Source: Desulfobacterales bacterium (GTDB lineage: Bacteria > Desulfobacterota > Desulfobacteria > Desulfobacterales > C00003060). Taken from it: a DNA stretch of 8,442 bases. A program made the position numbers and the translations under genes. The DNA lies in assembly GCA_030613145.1 (NCBI GenBank), contig JAUWMM010000059.1, positions 1 to 8,442 of the forward strand, given 5' to 3'. Of the stretch, positions 6,530 to 8,442 are shown in pieces (within the stretch, counting starts at the first letter, position 1; each line of letters starts with the position of its first letter). The notes beneath the pieces were generated by a model. The model was not told where the DNA came from, ran no database searches, and worked only from the letters and a program-made list of their open reading frames with translations.

Positions 6530-6997
6530 ATGACCTGCGTGAAGTACCTCTTAATTGGAGCAATTTTTTCAATTATTACTGCTTCACCATCTTATGCTGA
6601 ATTTTCAATACCATCTCACGCGTACACCGTAGACCAACTAGAAGAAGCCAAGGACATAGCAAAAGCCACCGCGAAAGCTTTAACTTTTGTTTACACAAAT
6701 AAAGATACTAAATGCGGGCTTGCTACCTCAGCTAGCTTGGATGCTTTTAAAGAGCTTCAAAAGGAAACCATTATTATTTATGCCTGTTCCGGGAATGACC
6801 AAACCCGGAGCCAAATCCCTTCCCTTGTTAGGCGCGCAATCAATTCACCCCAATCTGGGCAGTACATCCCAAAAACCGTCATAGTTGACTCCAAAATAAC
6901 CAAAGTAATAGCTATCATCCCGTACACAAGAGATCCAAATAGAAGGAAACAACTTTTTAATGAAGCCAATAATATTATCTCTAGCCAATCTTATTAG
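6530..6997 (+). CDS. Secreted protein of unknown function, thioredoxin-fold-like
   Basis: Protein of 155 aa with a clear Sec signal peptide: a short n-region with K5, a hydrophobic core YLLIGAIFSIITA and a likely signal peptidase I site after SYA (residue 23). The mature part of about 132 residues should be periplasmic. Its order of predicted elements is strand TFVYTN, helix after C62, strand TIIIYAC with C86, helix, then IPKTVIVD and KVIAIIPYT strands before a final helix. This resembles a thioredoxin-like layout in which IP (residues 113-114) would occupy the cis-proline position. There is no CxxC; C62 is at the place of the redox motif, and C62 and C86 are the only cysteines in the mature chain, so they could form one disulfide. 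I do not recognise the family. The start has an excellent Shine-Dalgarno (AAAAGGAG, 6516-6523). The DUF6765 gene follows after 132 bases. Confidence 0.75.
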   Translation: MTCVKYLLIGAIFSIITASPSYAEFSIPSHAYTVDQLEEAKDIAKATAKALTFVYTNKDTKCGLATSASLDAFKELQKETIIIYACSGNDQTRSQIPSLVRRAINSPQSGQYIPKTVIVDSKITKVIAIIPYTRDPNRRKQLFNEANNIISSQSY

Positions 6998-7129
6998 TTG
7001 GGGCACAATGGGGGCGCTCATAAGTTTATAAAAAAGAGGGGTTCAGGAGGAGTTGGTTATATATTTATGTCCGTCCGCCTATGTACCTCCGGGGCATTCT
7101 GGCGAAGGTGAGTAAAAGGAGAAACTCAA

Positions 7130-8143
7130 ATGCAGTTAGACTATCATTACTACGCAATTTTTCAATTGGCCAAACTCGCCGGGTTCAATACAGCTGATTC
7201 TGAAACTATAGCGTTTGCTTCTCAGTATGTGGATGATTCTACGGAAAGTGAACCCATTGAGCCCTTTCCGGATCAGCATTTTGATACCGTGAGGACCGCT
7301 CATTACAATCTTAAAGCCTTTAATTGGAATGTTCAGAAAAAGATATATATGCCATTTCATTTTTTACCGCTAAAAATAAGGTGGATATCTCCCCAGGACT
7401 TTTCATATTTAACAAAACCGGCCTCAGGAGATGACTCGGAACTTCCTACAATGCTCATTAAAGATGCTCTTGCTGAAAAAAATCGTACGTTAAAACTGAT
7501 ACGTCTTGGTGTAGCACTGCATACTGTAGCAGATACCTTTTCTCACTTTGATTTTTCAGGCCGACATCATGACGAAAATAATGTAGGAAGAATCTCGCAC
7601 GCAAGGAAAAGCGGAGGATGGCAATTGCAGCTGCTGACAAGCTATATAGCTGATCTTTTTGTACCCAGAATCGGTCATGTTGAAGCATTTGAGTTCCCCG
7701 ATCAACCCTTCCTGAAATGGCGTTACACAAACAACGCCGGCCGGAAGAAACCAAGAGACAACCTGAAATTCAGCATGCAAGGCGCTAAGCTGATTTACAA
7801 TTTTCTCAAAGTCGCCAAAGATCCTTCAGCAGGATCAGCCGATCTTGAGCAGGAACACCCAAAGGATTTTAAAAAGATACGCTCTCTTTTTCAGAAGAGG
7901 GGAGATCTTGATAGCCGTTGCAGCAAATGGAAAAATTACACAGGAGCCTCTGAATATAACAAGACAAAATGGCGCCAAAAAGCTCTTAAAGGGGATATTG
8001 AGTGGGATGATATGTCACCTTCTGAAATAAAAATTCACACTAGGAAACTTAAAGGAAAATCAGGTTTTGATTCATCAAAATGGGCCTATTTTCACAGGGC
8101 CGCTTTCAAGCAGCGGAGCATAGTCGTTGGTTGGCTAAATTAG
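7130..8143 (+). CDS. DUF6765 family protein, phospholipase C / S1-P1 nuclease-like
   Basis: Protein of 337 aa that I recognise as DUF6765-like from its start MQLDYHYYAIFQLAKLAGF, the IAFASQYVDDS block and the IGHVEAFEFPDQPFLKW block. No signal peptide or membrane helix is seen. The pattern of possible metal ligands (H6, D35/D36, H58, then H131-x3-D135-x3-H139 in ALHTVADTFSHFDF, and H183) follows the order of zinc ligands in bacterial phospholipase C and S1/P1 nucleases, where an early His, an Asp, a His, a helix with HxxxD and a later His bind three zinc ions. I infer a zinc-dependent phosphoester hydrolase-like fold; the family itself is uncharacterised as far as I know. The basic C-terminal part (about 240-337) is rich in Lys, Trp and Asp. 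ATG 7130 has AAAAGGAG (7114-7121) 8 bases upstream. The next gene is a lipoprotein hydrolase, which would suit a lipid-related role, but this is inference. Confidence 0.8.
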   Translation: MQLDYHYYAIFQLAKLAGFNTADSETIAFASQYVDDSTESEPIEPFPDQHFDTVRTAHYNLKAFNWNVQKKIYMPFHFLPLKIRWISPQDFSYLTKPASGDDSELPTMLIKDALAEKNRTLKLIRLGVALHTVADTFSHFDFSGRHHDENNVGRISHARKSGGWQLQLLTSYIADLFVPRIGHVEAFEFPDQPFLKWRYTNNAGRKKPRDNLKFSMQGAKLIYNFLKVAKDPSAGSADLEQEHPKDFKKIRSLFQKRGDLDSRCSKWKNYTGASEYNKTKWRQKALKGDIEWDDMSPSEIKIHTRKLKGKSGFDSSKWAYFHRAAFKQRSIVVGWLN

Positions 8144-8153
8144 GGAGAGCGGA

Positions 8154-8189
8154 ATGCAATCCCAAATCCCGATCTTGATGGTCAAATGA
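8154..8189 (+). CDS. 11-codon leader frame overlapping the lipoprotein start (ATGA)
   Basis: ATG 8154 has a good Shine-Dalgarno (GGGAG, 8143-8147, just after the DUF6765 stop) and encodes MQSQIPILMVK. Its stop TGA (8187-8189) overlaps the ATG of the lipoprotein gene as ATGA. The lipoprotein start itself has only a weak ribosome site. The arrangement fits translational coupling through a short leader peptide; chance is the alternative. Confidence 0.35.
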   Translation: MQSQIPILMVK

Positions 8190-8442
8190 ATATGAAAGTA
8201 ATAATTAATTTTCTTGCATTTGTATTTTTATCAGGATGTGCGAATGTTTACAAATTTCCGCGTGATATTTCGAGAAAACAAAACACAGAACCCACACTAC
8301 TTTCTTCCCATATAGTACTGGCCGATGGAAAAACCCTCTACGCTGTAAACACAATAGATGAATCTGATAACCCAATTATTATAGGCATTCATGGGTTGGG
8401 AGGGCATGCGGAGGGATTTTATTATTTTATCAAATACTCTAT
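8186..8442 (+). CDS. Lipoprotein alpha/beta hydrolase, 3' end cut by the window
   Basis: The frame runs off the end of the window after 85 complete codons. It starts MNMKVIINFLAFVFLSGCANVYK: a type II signal peptide with the lipobox LSGC, so C18 should be lipidated and the protein anchored in the inner or outer membrane. The residue after the Cys is Ala, not Asp, which does not favour inner-membrane retention under the enterobacterial rule. Further on, PIIIGIHGLGGHAEGFYYF is the strand-plus-oxyanion-loop motif (HGLGG) of alpha/beta hydrolases of the monoglyceride lipase / lysophospholipase kind, so the missing part should carry the nucleophile Ser and catalytic Asp/His. A second start at 8192 is possible. 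It is 42 bases downstream of the DUF6765 gene and overlaps an 11-codon leader, which suggests a single transcript. Confidence 0.8.
   Translation, partial: MNMKVIINFLAFVFLSGCANVYKFPRDISRKQNTEPTLLSSHIVLADGKTLYAVNTIDESDNPIIIGIHGLGGHAEGFYYFIKYS

Noticed and set aside
7067..7111. 14-codon frame MSVRLCTSGAFWRR before the DUF6765 gene
   Set aside because: The nearby AGGAGGAG is about 14 bases from the ATG, too far for normal initiation, and the peptide looks non-biological.

Overview
The window looks like chromosomal DNA of a strictly anaerobic, sulfate-reducer-like Desulfobacterota (Desulfobacteria) bacterium. I infer this from the family mix: a MetE-core/UroD-like methyltransferase, a soluble PAS hybrid histidine kinase with the MAKPT-EELEQ type of N-terminus, a small conserved CxxC protein typical of that group, a stand-alone radical SAM protein, a leucine-dehydrogenase-type enzyme and a DUF6765 protein. 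All recognisable genes lie on the + strand. There is no tRNA, rRNA, CRISPR array, transposase or phage gene, and I found no convincing intrinsic terminator.

Layout. (1) 125-2757: a MetE-like zinc methyltransferase followed 14 bases later by a PAS-HisKA-HATPase-REC hybrid kinase, probably co-transcribed. (2) 2903-3223: a single-domain rhodanese. (3) 3224-3631: 408 bases with no intact gene. This stretch holds the remains of a small two-helix membrane-protein frame that has lost its start, then a dense chain of six hairpins (3364-3527) whose wobble pairs and GNRA loop point to a + strand RNA, then a sigma70-like promoter. (4) 3632-5097: a conserved CxxC protein of unknown function followed closely by a radical SAM protein with CX4CX2C spacing. 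(5) 5197-6330: a Leu/Phe/Glu-dehydrogenase family enzyme whose NAD-discriminating acidic residue is replaced. (6) 6432-8442: a more AT-rich part with a tiny frame, a secreted thioredoxin-fold-like protein, a DUF6765 protein with a phospholipase C / S1-P1-nuclease-like metal-ligand pattern, and the start of a lipoprotein alpha/beta hydrolase that appears translationally coupled to an 11-codon leader.

Working together. Groups 1 and 4 look like two-gene operons. The last three genes may form an envelope-related set (secreted, possible lipid or phosphoester cleavage, lipoprotein hydrolase), but that is inference from neighbourhood and motifs. The most interesting candidate for something undescribed is the structured element at 3364-3527; second is the CxxC protein plus radical SAM pair.
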